Shown here piece by piece: positions 1-12,325 of a stretch of 64,000 bases of DNA. Location: positions 5,642,001 through 5,706,000 of the forward strand of contig JAMPIQ010000002.1 in NCBI GenBank assembly GCA_024699855.1, given 5' to 3'. A program made the position numbers and the translations under genes. The notes beneath the pieces are model-generated. The model made no database searches and was not told the origin of the DNA. It worked only from the letters and a program-made list of their open reading frames with translations. Within the stretch, counting starts at the first letter, position 1, and each line of letters starts with the position of its first letter. The stretch comes from Aphelenchoides besseyi. Its lineage: Eukaryota; Nematoda; Chromadorea; Rhabditida; Aphelenchoididae.

Positions 1-302
1 ATATCGGGCGACCGTTTCGGTTTCTTTGAACATCGAAACTGATGATCGGCTAATTTTTCGCGAGTACGTGAATCAGTCGGAAGCCAACAGTTCGCTGCTT
101 GTTGTTTGCATCATTCCTCTTAACCCAGATATTTACGCAAGGACTTAGCTAGTTCTCTTCCAGACAAGAATAATTATTTTTGCGCAGCAAACATCAATCC
201 GATTGTGCGTTTAATAAGAGGTCGTTAAATCAAAAACTCTTGTATTTACACGTGATAACCGAATACACAAAATAGATAAATGGTATGAGTAAAATGAGGA
301 GA

Positions 303-859
303 TTAGTTCAATTGGTTAAGAGTATCTTTGAATTTCGCCAATTCGAATTGAGTTCGAGTCCACGGTCGTTGACAACAGATTCGTTCGGGGGAACACCCAT
401 CGAGTGACGGCAATTTGTTCGACAACATTCGACTAATCGTCTGATTCTGCCCAGCGGGTTTGCGGCTGAAACAAATTCTTTTAGACTCTTCTAGCAATTC
501 AGCAGCGAAAGCCAAAAATTGACTTTGATGTTGTTTGCACAGAAATCGTAGTGTTAGATGCCGCAACTCATATCGTAAACCAGAAAAGCTTACCACAACG
601 ATGTGAGCTGGTTATTCCCACCGTATGTGCGTGGAAAGATGCCAACGATTGTGTTGGACATTTTGCAATAATCCGTGATGTCACTATCAATACTGCCCGA
701 CCGTTGACGACGAACAGTCGTTTGACGTTGAGCATTCGAGTTGCTGCCGATTGTGTACGTTTGATTCATAGGCATCTTTTCTTGTTCGGCCAATCGATTA
801 CGAACAGGCGGATAAGTGGCTGTTGCTTGTGAACGCTTCTCCATGAACTGTGGTGGCAT
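303..859 (-). CDS. hypothetical protein, two exons
   Basis: No function is recognised. Exons are 859-594 and 465-303. The donor GTAAGC follows position 594, the acceptor GTTTCAG precedes 465, and the frame is kept (TG|C). The model encodes 142 residues and ends in TAA. The product is polar: Gln/Thr/Arg-rich in the first half, with an RRQRSGSIDSD segment that could be phosphorylated, then a Cys-containing stretch. A TTTCAG lies one base upstream of the ATG and no coding exon is visible further upstream, so this could be a trans-splice (spliced leader) acceptor. It could equally be an internal acceptor, in which case the gene continues to the right. The joined frame is the main support. Confidence 0.45.
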
Positions 860-3422
860 TCTGAAACATAACCGTTACATTTACTGGACTGGAAAAAGCA
901 CGCTATATCTATCAAAAAAAGGAGTCGAAAAACTAATCGCACGACTATAATTTATTTTACATCTGCTCGAGAGTTAGGATAGAAACGACAGAAACCCTTC
1001 AGTTGCATTCGTCCGTGCCATTGGGTCTTCGGATTGTTCGCAATGATTAGACGCAAAACCAAAACGACACGTACGGACAGCAACCGAACAGTCGCAACGC
1101 CGAGAAATTAACAGATGCATTTGGCTTCTCACGTTTTGCATCGTGCCGTTGAGAGGCGTGAGAGAACGACATACTGGATTCAAAGAAATCAAAAACAAAA
1201 AAAAATAATGAGAAATTCACATCGAAATCCTTGGCAACGGATATTAGATCATTGCGACTAAACTTCAAGCACCGTAGCCTTTTAATTTTTTGCTTCCGAG
1301 TTTAACAGTTTGCAAGCAAACGTGAAACTTCTTTCAACTGCAATACCAATCAGTAAAGTGAGAATGCGGAAATAATCTTCGAAACTGAGTACTCTTCTTC
1401 GGCCAGATGTACTTCGTAGATTTGTACGATGGCGTAGGAAGAAGAGCGTCGAAAGAATAAACAGAACTACAATATCTCAACGAAAAACTGACTCAATACC
1501 GGGAACATTCGATTGTAGATTCAAAACTAATAGGAAGCCGAAAGTACTTAAAGTTCACTGTTCGTCTATCCGAACGTCATAACACAATCTCAATTGTGTT
1601 TTTCGCCTCCAACAAGCTTCGAGAATCTACTCACACCTTTCCGACGATAAGCGAAAGGTTACTGGTTCCAATTTAATTTAAACAAAAGAAGAAGTTAATA
1701 TGGAAATAGAGCTACGACAATCAAATTAACGTCCACTGATTTGTAATTCAAATGTCAAACTCACTCCGTTTTGCCGGACGATGGAAGTTGGCAGTTGGCT
1801 CTCGATCTAAACGGAGTTCTTGGCTTGATTAGAGAATCGGAGTGAACAGTCCAAACTGTGCTGTCCATGTAAGTTAGAATTGAATGGGCATCTGAAAATT
1901 AAAAATTGATCGTAAGTTTTCTTCTACACTAAACGTCAACAAGTGGATTTGAATAATTTAACAATGCGGAGGCCTTACAACGCTTATTTCTTAATTAAAA
2001 ACACCAACTGGTTCGAAAGTTGAAACCGAAAGACGATTACAAAATGCAATTGCCATGACTTTGAGAACCAGGAAACAAATTTCTTTTGCGTAATAGTCGG
2101 GAAAGAGAGCAACAAATACCGTAGATGCTTATTTCTACGTTTTTTGTTCGTTACAAGAAAATCCGCTGTCAATCTGTTCTTTTGCTTCAACTCAATCGGA
2201 TTACACAAAGAAGCCCGATCGGTTGACGAAACCTGGAAATATTCTTTCGAGCCTCGACAATAAGAAATAAGGACTTCAATTCCCGCCCAACACAAAGTCT
2301 TCACTCCATGGCAACGACAGTACGTTCGTTGATTTCAATTGTCAATGCTTTGATGAATGACGTTGTTCCCAATGCTAAACCATCTGTTAAACACAAGCAC
2401 TCAAATTTACAATCAAGTACTTGTAAACCCCAAAACGGGAACAAGAATACGAAATTCGCTGGATTGACGAGGTTACGGTAATTCACGACAAAGGTAACGA
2501 GTTTTTGATTGTAATTCGTAAAGTTTGAATTCACTCGCAGATAACCAACATCTGGACTCTTAAGTGCATTTCGTATTCCCAGTCCACAAATGCATTCAGT
2601 AGAACTCTCGGAAAATAGCGATTTTCAATTAAAACGTAATAAGAAATCTGCACAACAACTCGACCTCAACGTCCTCCGACCTTAACGTTCTCGCGTTCCA
2701 AACCGAAAATGGCACCAGCAAGTCCCGAGGAAATTGAGTTACAACAAAAATTAACGGCCACTCCAACACACTTGTTACTAAAACCGGATTGTCGACCATT
2801 TTCGCAACAGCAGCCCGTTTATTGAACGTCATGATATAGAAAACAACTCGCTTCAATGACCCACTGAAATGTCAAAATAACGAGCGTATTCCCGTGCAAA
2901 CGATTGCTTTTCGTTTTGTTGTTTTTGAGTAGAAAAATTGAATTACGATTCGAATCGTGTTTGTTGTTTGCGGAGCATTTGGCTAAGAAACGTTTTGGAT
3001 TGTTGTTTGATCGTGTGAGTTGTTTCGGTACTCGTGAGCTCTTCGCAAAACATTTGGAACTGAAAAAGAAGCAGTTTGACGAATTTAAAAGCCGATGCTG
3101 TTGGCCACGAAATTCCCCGCCATTTTCCGCTGTTTAGCCACTTCGCAAAAAACATTCGAGAGAAATTTCGTTCGGTTTCGGTTTTCGTCGACACTGCGCG
3201 TTTTCTGGACATCGTCGAAGACGTGTGTTGCCAGTTCACGACATGCACGCACTCAACAAAACACTTCTTCAGTTTTAGGTCTTTGTAACCAAGGAATTCA
3301 GATTGCGGAACGTTCACGACTTTTCTCGTCAATCTCAACTTGACGGCACTTGGGCGTCAAATGTCAATTAGTTGCGAGCGACCGATGACCAAATCTCCGG
3401 AAGTCGATTAGGACCTGCTGAA
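860..3422. other. intergenic stretch without a supported gene
   Basis: Only short ORFs on both strands, none with recognisable motifs or with splice junctions that keep a frame. The segment probably holds upstream regulatory sequence for the Ly6-like gene that starts at 3423. Confidence 0.4.
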
Positions 3423-4103
3423 ATGTATTTTAGATCGCTAGTACTTTTTGTTGGTCAGGCAATTGCGCTTTTTGTCGACGAGCCATACAAAGAAGGCAAG
3501 TTGCTTTTAACTGATTGGTTTTAACTCGATTGCAGAAAAATGTTACAGTTGTTCGTCAGCAAACTTCGATCTCAGATGGGTTAGTTGATGGTTGAGAGCT
3601 GAATGGATGAAATAGTTTAAGCCAAAAGATCGAAATAACACACTTCTTTATCTTACGAATGCTGCGTTGATTTCGAACGAAACCTGCGATTCACTTCGAG
3701 CGGGTTTACCGGTGGTTCCATGTCCGAATTCGGTTTGTGTGAAGTTCGTGGTCACAGACTCGGCTTCATCCCGAGCGGTTTGCAGCTCGTGTAAGTTCTA
3801 GTTGACAACTGTATTTAACTTGTATGCTTAGTGCAAAACCCAGTGATTGTTCGTGACTGTTGGAGTCGTGTGTTGCACTCCTTCGATTCGCAACTCCAAC
3901 TGCGACCTCTTTCCACTAAACCCGTGAGTTCGCCTTCGTACGTTGTTTTAGCTTAAGGTTTTCAGGTTAAATTGGAGACGATTGCGGGACAAAAACAAAC
4001 AATCGGTCACATATATTCATGTTCTGGATATTTGTGCAATAGTACTCAACGGTCAACTTTATCGGTTTTCTTCATATTATTCTCACTTTTGTTTTTCTTT
4101 TAA
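3423..4103 (+). CDS. Ly6/uPAR-like GPI-anchored protein
   Basis: Five small exons give an unbroken 171-residue protein: 3423-3495, 3536-3579, 3622-3790, 3832-3923 and 3966-4103. It starts with a hydrophobic signal peptide (MYFRSLVLFVGQAIALF). The Ly6 signatures follow: an opening KCYSC, spaced cysteines (TC, PCPNSVC, VC), the VRDC motif, and a closing CSGYLCN. The last residues are hydrophobic (VFFILFSLLFFF), as expected for a GPI signal. The protein should sit on the outer face of the plasma membrane. Members of this family modulate channels, receptors or sleep-related signalling, but the partner cannot be told here. Intron 1 appears to use a GC donor (GCAAGT). The other introns are 41-42 nt GT-AG. 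Every phase fits, which is strong support for a gene whose single exons are too short to stand out as ORFs. Confidence 0.8.
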
Positions 4104-4828
4104 TTGTCAGCAACAATCTTCGTTTATCTTTACTATATGATCTCCAATTAAAAAGCAATAAACAGGTTTTTCCATGAATGTCGAATTGTTGGCGAGATAC
4201 CAAAAGAGTTTTGTAGAGATCTGTAGGTGGGTCAGAGGACAATTGAATTTGGAGAACGTTCAACTGCCGAAAATCCACGCTAACTATTTTGCCTCAATTT
4301 GCATTCGTCTACTCTTGCGAAAGAAACAAGAGCGCGCCAAGAATGAGGACGAAGAGAGCACGGAGTTCCCTCGACAATTCCAACTCACTAGCCACTCGAC
4401 TACGAAACATCACCGAGATTTCCGGTGCAAAGATAGTAAATGTAGAGAAATTGAAGTTGCTGTAGTGTACCGGAAGGTAGTTGACATTATAAGGAGATTG
4501 TAATGTTTTTATGTGCATTCGATTCTATCAGCAATTTTTGATGAACATACAAACAATTCTATAGCTGCAATCTGATCGACTTAGTGCAATCAACGAAAGG
4601 CGATGATTGTTCTACAAGAGAAAACAACTCGGAACGACAACTAATCGCTTTTAATCTTCTTCTTGCGTTGTGCCAAACGAAGCGGTCAACTTCTGTCAAT
4701 TGGGTGTTTGTCTCACTACGAAATTGAAATCGTCCGCTTGTTCGATTCTCTTAGGCGCGTGTTTTCATTTGCTGTCGCTTTTCGAGCGCTCTGCTTCTGT
4801 TTTTAACGTTTATTTTGTATTCCAAAAA
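4104..4828. other. intergenic; one unexplained 109-codon ORF
   Basis: Between the Ly6-like gene and eIF4E there is a plus-strand ORF at 4174-4503, starting ATG, basic and Glu-rich in the middle. I do not recognise it and see no supporting splice structure. It may be chance, or part of the 5' region of eIF4E. Confidence 0.3.
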
Positions 4829-5845
4829 ATGGTTGAAGTCAGCAATCCGTCCGGAGATGCGAATCACGATGTCAAGGTAAGCAGAAGCATAGAATTCCAA
4901 CGAAATCTGTAAACGTCATGATGAAAACAAATCGGTTGGCTAGTTAGCCTAAGAACCTGATGTCTTTAGGACAAATTGGGGATCTTAAATCTGTTTTTTT
5001 CCTGAAAGGAATGCGAACACCTCTAATTATCATGTTTTTAGACCATCGAACGTCCGATGAAAACGAAACATCCGCTTCAAAACCGTTGGGTTTTTTGGTT
5101 CTTGAAGGGCGATCGCACCAAAAATTGGGAGGAATGTTTGAAACAAATCGTTGTCATTGATAGCGTCGAAGATTTCTGGGGGTTTGTTTTGTGATGTGAT
5201 GCTAATTGAACTTATGCTTTAGCGTTTACTTGCAAGTGGTTCCAGCAAGTGGTCTTTCGTTCGGATCCGACTACTATCTCTTCCGCGAAGGCATCAAACC
5301 GATGTGGGAAGACGCACAAAACGTGAAAGGCGGACGTTGGTATGTTGTTGTCGATAAACAGCAACGAAGGTTATAATCACCAATGATTGAATATCCCTTA
5401 TCTTTGCTCTTTCAGTACTCGTCTTGATGAGTTGTGGTTGGAGTTGCTCATGGCGGTTGTCGGTGAGCAATTCGAAAGTCACGGCAATTACATCTGTGGA
5501 GCAGCAGTCAATTTGCGTCAAAAAGGCGATAAAGTGAATACACATAAAAAAGACTCAGCGTAATTTCAAATGCTTAGGTTGCGCTTTGGACTTCGGATTC
5601 ATCGGTTGAGCAAGTTAATCGTCGTATTGGAATTATCTTCAAGGTCTGCGGATACTTCTTGATACAAACAAATGTCATTTTTTCAGAGCAAGCTCAATGT
5701 TGTCAACGAAAGCATTCGTTACGAAGTGCATCGTGATGCGTCGTTGCGTACCGGATCGCAAGTCAAACCAAAGTTTGTGATCTCCAAAGAGAGCAGCAAA
5801 GAGAAGAGCAGCTCACCGACTGTCGAAGAGCCACCAAAAGCATAA
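4829..5845 (+). CDS. translation initiation factor eIF4E
   Basis: Cap-binding subunit of eIF4F, cytoplasmic. Six exons: 4829-4876, 5042-5181, 5223-5369, 5416-5533, 5578-5643 and 5687-5845, giving 225 residues, normal for the family. The core starts HPLQNRWVFWF. The two tryptophans that stack the cap guanine are present, in TKNWEE (human W56 position) and in PMWED, where the following Glu contacts the guanine. The third conserved tryptophan is in VALWTSD. GGRW and CGAAVNLRQKGDK are also typical. The C-terminal tail is Ser/Lys-rich and could carry a regulatory phosphorylation site. With tryptophan at both stacking positions it resembles class I eIF4E. Several nematode paralogues exist, so I do not assign an ife number. 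A polyadenylation signal lies at 6088. Confidence 0.95.
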
Positions 5846-6087
5846 GACCAATTTAACTACGCTTCTTGGGTTAGAACAGAATCTCGTGTTTCTTAACTGT
5901 TTCTTTTCGCGTAGTCTAATTCATCGGGTATTAATGTTGTTGTACAAAATGGGTGAACGCTCAACCTTCCCAATGATTTCGCCTTCATGCTTTACAACTC
6001 TCGGGGGGTTTAGTTCTTAGCGTATACTCAATTACCTTTTGTTTTTCACCCCGTCGAATGTTTGGTTCTTTTCTGTTATTAATTTGG

Positions 6088-6093
6088 AATAAA
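6088..6093 (+). other. polyadenylation signal (eIF4E)
   Basis: AATAAA about 240 nt downstream of the eIF4E stop codon, the first canonical hexamer on that strand. Confidence 0.55.
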
Positions 6094-6199
6094 TGGCTTT
6101 GTTGTTATGATGTCAATCGGCAGAAGAATTAAACTGGTTTATTGGCATAAAGCAAACAGGGAGATAAAATGAAAGGGGGCGAAGATTATGCATCGAGAA

Positions 6200-8790
6200 T
6201 CATTTTTCATAACTAGTAATAAAGTATTCGATCTGAGCACAAATTTGATTCAGAATGTAGTTGCTGATCAATTCTATGCGCACCTCGGAGACAGCGCCCC
6301 AAGTTCGCAAGGCTTTCAGTGAGTTGTAAATCGAATCGGAGTTGACTGCTTCTGGAAACTTGATGGTCGGATCGGCGGCCATTCGTTGTACAAGACTGCG
6401 TATAAAAACGAGATCTGAATCGGCGTCGTGTCTATTTCCGTGCTTTAGAATGTACGTAGCAGTGTATAAAAGAGTGTGCAAGAATGGTAACATCAGATTC
6501 GAGTAGAATGAGAAATCGAAGGCTGGAAGCTGAGGAGCAGAAGAATCGAAAAACGAAAGCGCCTGTTGCACGTGATCTTCAAGTCTTTCTGTTGGCTGAA
6601 ATTGCAATATGCAATCATTACTGATTTAAAAACATACGCTACAAATAAGAATTTCGTATCTTAAGAACGAAGACAAAATGATCATCTGCTTTTCCGGCGT
6701 TATTGTGCTTCCATTCTTCGGTGGTAGTTTTGTAATAATCGCTGTAAAACGTTTATCTGTTTTCCATTATTAGTTCTTACCAGCCAATGAGATTAATCGA
6801 TACGGAGAAAGCGATGTGTTTTTGTGATACGCCAAAGTGATATACGACTTTTGACAATCGACCATTTTCAAAAACACTTTCCCTGATTTATCATCTCTAA
6901 CAAATTCCAACGCATCTTCCAAGTAATGGAGACATTCCTTAAGTTTGCGGATTGCTTATTTGTTTGCTAAATCAACTCACTCGAATTACTCGCTCCGATC
7001 CGATACAATCATCGCACCAACCCAAAACCTCGTAGTTCAATCGTTCTATTTCGGCCGTCAATTTGCTCAGATCGGTGGTTACTTTGCTGATCGGGACCGT
7101 TTGTTCGCGATAGATTCCAAGAAAAAGTTGAGCCAGAAGTGCGGTTATTGTGATCGGCTTTTCATCATTCGCACCTGAATTTCGACCTTCATTGTTGCAG
7201 TAAATTTGATGTCATTACGGAAGACACAATCGTATCCAATAGCACGGATTTTTGTTCGATGTGCCAGTGAATACTCGACCCATGGCAGAAGTTCACGATA
7301 AGATCGTAAGTTTGTCGCGTAGTCCAAATTTGGTTGTATGATCGCCGAGTCTTTCAGTTTCTTCAGTTGCTCCTAAATGATCGTGTATTTGATGTGCATG
7401 CTTCGTACAACTAACAGTCAACAAAACCGGGCTTCCGAATGTCATGCACACCGAACCACAAACGAACTTCTTACGAAAACTTCGAAAGATGCCGCTGATC
7501 ACTTTGAGTAAACTTTCCGGTGGTTTACGAATTCCCATCAATTCTTCAACGAAAATTCCCTCCACACATCGATCGTAGATGATCGACATTGGAACCAAAT
7601 AGACGTCTTTCAGCTCACCACTTTCCACGGCATCTACGATGACGGAAATCAGTCCGTTTTTTGGCAACAACGCTTTTCCAAATCGACTGCTGCAAATTTG
7701 TCGACTATCTCAGGATTCTGTTTCCCAATATACCGTGTGCCTTCCAAGAAGAATTCAACGCTCATTCCACTCTTCAACAATTCGATCAAATAGCTGTTCA
7801 AAACCGAGCGATACAAAGCATCTCGTGTCGAATCATCGTTCGGATTTAGATGCCGTCTGATGAAAAAAGCACCAATCGCACGAAGAATCCAACTGAAATA
7901 ACAATAACAAACCGAATCAATTTAACATACCCAAAACCACAGAGATTGAGGTTGTCTCCTGCTGCAACGTGAGGTAGTCGAATTTTGTAATGCCACAGAA
8001 CCCAATGAATCAACACGTAGTCCATGTGACTCTGAAGTTCAACAGTGAACAAAACTGAGATCTTTGTTACCTTATGTAATGGCAAATAAACAATTGGTAA
8101 TCCCGACTATAAAGTTAAAATGCGTCAACAAACATTAAATTGTTTCAGACCTCTTCCGCTTTTTTCACCGATTCTAAGTTTGATGGCGAAACAAGCACGC
8201 GGCTTATCAATCTGCGCAGCACCTTGAACATTGCCCAACCCAAAAAACGACACCAAACTCGTGAAATCGACGCACGAATTCCATTGAGAAAACGATTCGC
8301 TTGTTCGTTGACTTGTTCCAGCGATCCACGTCCACTTTCAACCAAATGTGAAATCGTTGTTTTTACTCTAAAAGCAGTTCAGAATCCTCATAATAGCTAA
8401 ACTATTGCAGACCTTGTTGTTTTCAGGACTTTGTGATGAACCGATGGATAAGTGTGAGAAATTGGAGTTCGATAGACATATCGAATATCGCCAAAGAATT
8501 TGTACGGTAGTTTCTCAGTGTTATAGACACGAATCTCCGATCCATTAGCTAGTTCACGGCAGTCATCGAATTTTGGAAAGTCGAGTAGATTCACGCGTCT
8601 TCGCAACGTTTCAGCGTTATCTCCACCGTTTAGATTGACGCATTGTGGATTGTAGAAATTCAGCATCGTTTCTTCATTTAAAATAATCGCAAAATATCGA
8701 ACATTTACGTAAGAGTCTTGTGAAATAATTTGCAGAAATTGTGATGCAAAACCCGGTAGTCGGAATGCCAGAAACAACAACTGACTCGTG
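6200..8790 (-). CDS. mitochondrial-type glycerol-3-phosphate acyltransferase (GPAM family), N-terminus not found
   Basis: Transfers an acyl group to sn-1 of glycerol-3-phosphate, the first step of glycerolipid synthesis, at the outer mitochondrial or ER membrane. Eleven exons keep phase: 8790-8413, 8367-8151, 8106-8071, 8031-7931, 7892-7734, 7689-7416, 7372-7219, 7186-6981, 6937-6781, 6741-6638 and 6595-6200, about 726 residues. All four acyltransferase blocks are visible: HKSHMDYV (catalytic H-x4-D), GAFFIRR, FFLEGTRSRFGK, and VPMSIIYDR followed by EELMG. The long region before the domain and the roughly 270-residue C-terminal part match GPAM-type enzymes rather than GNPAT or LPA acyltransferases. 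The intron at 7218-7187 is only 32 nt. The first exon shown begins at a TTTTCAG acceptor with no ATG, so about 100 N-terminal residues lie in an unidentified upstream exon. Confidence 0.9.
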
Positions 8791-9540
8791 CTGAAAACAA
8801 TAGAGCAAACGGCTGCGTGTTAGCAAAGCAAGTTGCTACAAACTTTGATTGTTACAAGAACCTATTGTTCAAAGTTATGAACCTTTGTTTGCACTTGAAG
8901 CAAATTCGTTTACAAACTTAAACTCAAATCTAATATTAAAAAAGTTGTTTTCGTCATTATATTTAAGAGACAGTGAATCATTCGAAGAAGCGTAACCCCT
9001 CAATTATATTCGCGCTTACAGCTTTTGTTTCTCATTCAAGAGAAAAACAGAGTTTTGTTAACCATTTGGTTTGTCCTAACGGGACTTTGTTCTCGGTCCA
9101 ATTAGCAGCATTCTTTATCTTGGTCATAGACATTTTTCGCAACTACCATTCTACATTGTTGCTCGACACTTGTTGATATCTGACTTACTGTTTCCTATAT
9201 CCCAATTTGTTGTTGCTGTTCCACTTGCTGTTATCTCGTATAAAACTGCTTTGGCGTTTCGTCGATCAAATTTGGTATCATTGGGTTCAGAATTGTATTC
9301 TCCACAAAACTGCATAAGATTTAATTGCATTCGATGGATTTTGGTCAAATTGTAGAATGTTAAATGAATTCGCCGCATTGATCGCAATTCCAACAATCAC
9401 GAATGGAAAAGAAAACACTAATCGTCAAAGACAGCAACTCGCCGCAGATCACAGGGAGCACTGTAAAAATATCAAAACAATCGTTGAGTTCATCAGACAA
9501 AAAAACAAGTCCAATTATAACGTCCTAACCATCGACTTTT
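8791..9540. other. intergenic; weak membrane-like coding traces
   Basis: Plus-strand frames between about 8970 and 9360 encode hydrophobic stretches (for example FVVAVPLAVISY) broken by stops and without good splice joins. This could be a decayed receptor fragment or chance. The missing 5' exon of the acyltransferase gene may also lie here on the minus strand. Confidence 0.25.
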
Positions 9541-9949
9541 CTTGCAGCACTCAACGCATAAGACGAGCGGAAATCGACTTCTCAGCAACTTTTTCTATGC
9601 CTTCAACTTCGCGATTACGCAGAGTTGGAGGCGAAGAACTGAGGCGCCGGTCCGGCGACTCAAATTCCGGGTTTCCACCGCCTGGGGCCTGAGTCGCCGA
9701 GAACGGCGCGTATTCCTGTTCGGACCTGAAATTGTGAGTTAACTAAACCGCCCATCTCCAAAGGAATGTTTTGTGGTGTTCCGCCTTAACTCTGTCACCG
9801 TCTGACTTCCCCTAAGTTGTTATTCCGACGAGCCGCCTGCTAAACGACTTCGACTCTTTGGTCGTGATCTTACCAATACGACGTTAGGTTTTACAGTTTC
9901 CTCAACTATCGCGATCAAGTTTCCGAAATTTACGGCACCGCTGGCTAAG

Positions 9950-10690
9950 TCGAGACAATGTCTTCTATGAGTTTGTTAAGAAGCGGCTTCTTCTCACGGA
10001 CACACACCGCCTCAACTTTGCTCGAAGCCACTTGATCGCTGGGACGGTCTTTACAACATGGATTTTCAGTGACGAGAAGCACTTTTGTCTGGACGGGCCG
10101 GACAGTGCAGGTTCTTATGGAACCGAAAACGTTCATTTGAAGCGACACAAGCGTCAAATGAACGGTGGATCAATCATGATCCTTGGTGCCATCTGTTCAA
10201 CCGGAAAACTGCTGGTTAAAGTACGATCTTCGTCTATCTCTTCAACTTTTGATGGCAATTTCATATGTCATAGGTTTGCAACAATCACTAAAAGACAGTC
10301 GACTACGTTTCCGATCTCAGTTTGAAGTTTTTCCCGTGGATCCGAAAGCAAATGAGACGCCGGTCCTGAGTGTGGCAACAAGACCTGGCGCCAATTCACG
10401 CGGCGAGATCACCACTGACTTCTTACCTGATTCAAAATTGCCTTCCGAAAGTAAACGACAAAGAACGGTTTTCCACTCGCTTATTTGGAGCTAATCAAAG
10501 CGGCCACAAAGAAGAACTTGCTTATGGAAAAGGAGAAGACCACTTGAACGACCGACAGATCGATGGCAAAAGGACATGGAGCGAACGTTGGGTACGCTGT
10601 GGCACTGAATCGCTCAGGACCGGAGCGAATGGAAAGAGTGGTCGAAGTATTCGCATCAACACAACAATTAATCATATTTTTTCATTATTT
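9950..10690 (+). mobile_element. Tc/mariner-type transposase relic
   Basis: The plus strand encodes pieces of a DDE transposase in different frames. The motif FSDEKHFCLDGPD (around 10065-10105) is typical of the catalytic domain of Tc1/Tc3-like elements, followed by GGSIMILGAIC. Further on, VWQQDLAPIHAAR (around 10370-10405) corresponds to the QQDNAPIHAAR block, where the catalytic Asp position reads Leu. The frame changes between the blocks and stop codons interrupt it, so the copy cannot make a full enzyme. I could not define terminal inverted repeats. GC content around 9600-9800 is higher than in the neighbours, so the element may begin there. Confidence 0.75.
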
Positions 10691-11104
10691 TATTGTTGTG
10701 TTGATAGAATCGAATAAATCTTTGTATTTGGAGCATCCATGTACGTTACCATTTGTACGGACGAATTCAACGAAGTTCGCGCATTGGCCCACTTGCATCC
10801 ACGAAAATTGATTCGCTTGAAACGCGCAACGACATACGTTGGACAATGTGTGCAACGGAAGATCATTCACCGAGCATTCGAACATCAGTGTCCGAAGCCA
10901 GCGAGCCAACATCGAAATAAAACTTTTCCTGCCAACGAATATCACATGCATCACGTCACTACCGCAACGGAACGTTCACTCTTTGTCAACACAACTGAGG
11001 CAACGGTTTTTGTCGAAGGAGTTCTTCAAGAACGGAAAGAAGAATTCTTCCGAGAGGGCAAAGAAGCGGCTTCACACCACAATGCACCGTTAATCTAGGA
11101 TATC

Positions 11105-11400
11105 GTCACGTCTGCAATATGATTTCGAATATCCCTCAAGAAATGAAGGATGAAGTGATTGGTAAATGGGAAACCGCACTTTTGCATGGAATTGCTTTGG
11201 ATATGCCGCAATCACGACCAATAAGTTACCAAATAGTGATTAAATATAAAAATTTGTTTTCAGAGATTCGAATGTCCCGCGCAGTTGAACGGAACGGAAT
11301 GCTCATATAGTTCAACATCTACACTCTGTTTCGCGTACCATATGAACTTAGTGCATCAGTGCTATTGCGAACCGAAAACATTGGCCTTGTGAGTTCACAT
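11105..11400 (+). CDS. possible exons of a small cysteine-rich protein
   Basis: An exon after the acceptor AATCTAG (around 11100) reads YRHVCNMISNIPQEMKDE and continues to 11222. A 48-nt intron then leads into an exon at about 11272 reading RFECPAQLNGTECSYSS and on to CYCEPK before a GTGAGT donor at 11389. Cysteine spacing suggests a secreted domain. No start codon, signal peptide or reliable last exon was found. The next piece (11460-11530, Lys-rich) runs into a retrotransposon fragment. This may be a real but repeat-disrupted gene; treat as tentative. Confidence 0.3.
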
Positions 11401-11574
11401 AATTTCCTTAATTTCAACATCAATCTTTTCATTCAAAACAAACCTTCTAATTCAACTGTAGAAGAAACTTAATGACAAGAAAAAAGCCAAATACAAAGCT
11501 CGTCGTGACAAGATGCCAGAAGGCGGGTAAGTTTTCAATAAAAGACAAAACTTCTATTTCGTATTTAGATAAAG

Positions 11575-12325
11575 CAAGAACTCTACGGTGGGTCTGCAAA
11601 TCAATCCGAAAAAGACCAAGTGGATGAACGTCAATAGAAGCAACAATTGGACCAACACAACAATCACAATTGGATCTCAAAGCGTTCAACACGTCGACTC
11701 CTTCGTTTATCTCGGACAGCTCATTCAGTACCCACGTGACCATGGAAAAGAAATTGGTCGCCGAATTGGAAGCGCATGTTCTGCTTTTGGGAAAATGAAA
11801 CGGCTTCTCACTGACAAATCAGTGGCCAACAAGCTGAAACGTCAGTACTTCAACACAGTGATCATCCAAGCAATGCTATACGGCGCAGAAACTTGGGCAA
11901 CGACCGATGGTAATCTGGAGCGACTGACCAAAACCCAACGTGCTATGGAGCGCTAAATGATCGGAGTGCGACTTAAAGACAAGAAGCCTTCGCTTTGGGT
12001 AAGACAACAGACCCAACTAATGGATGTAGTTGCAGCCGCACGGATGCGAAAATGGAAATTCGCCGCACAACTTCTCCGATCACACGACAATCGCTTGACT
12101 CAAAAGCTTACTCTATGGACTCCAACAATCAAAAGAGTGTTTGGCGATGGCAGACCTAAAACAAGATGGGAAGATGCGATTCGGAAACACGTGGGTCAAG
12201 ACCGCATGATCTTGCACAACCTCCAATGGTCAAGAGCTGCACAAGACAAGAAGGAATGGAAGCAAATGGGAAGAACGTTCGCAATCCCTCTACAGCAAAA
12301 ACCAAAAAGGCAACGACGAACATGA
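11575..12325 (+). mobile_element. non-LTR retrotransposon (RTE-like) reverse transcriptase, C-terminal fragment
   Basis: The translation begins GLQINPKKTKWMNV, which matches the region just after the YADD catalytic box of non-LTR reverse transcriptases. It continues with VYLGQLI, AMLYGAETWATT and GRPKTRWEDAIRKH, all typical of the thumb and tail of RTE-type ORFs. The palm domain and endonuclease are missing, so the copy is 5'-truncated, as is common after incomplete target-primed reverse transcription. A single in-frame TAA at 11954-11956 breaks the frame. It is not functional. Confidence 0.85.

Noticed and set aside
297..367. tRNA-like sequence with an A box (TAGTTCAATTGG) and a B box-like GTTCGAGTC
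   Set aside because: The acceptor, anticodon and T stems do not pair. It overlaps the stop codon region of a supported minus-strand exon and is most likely chance.
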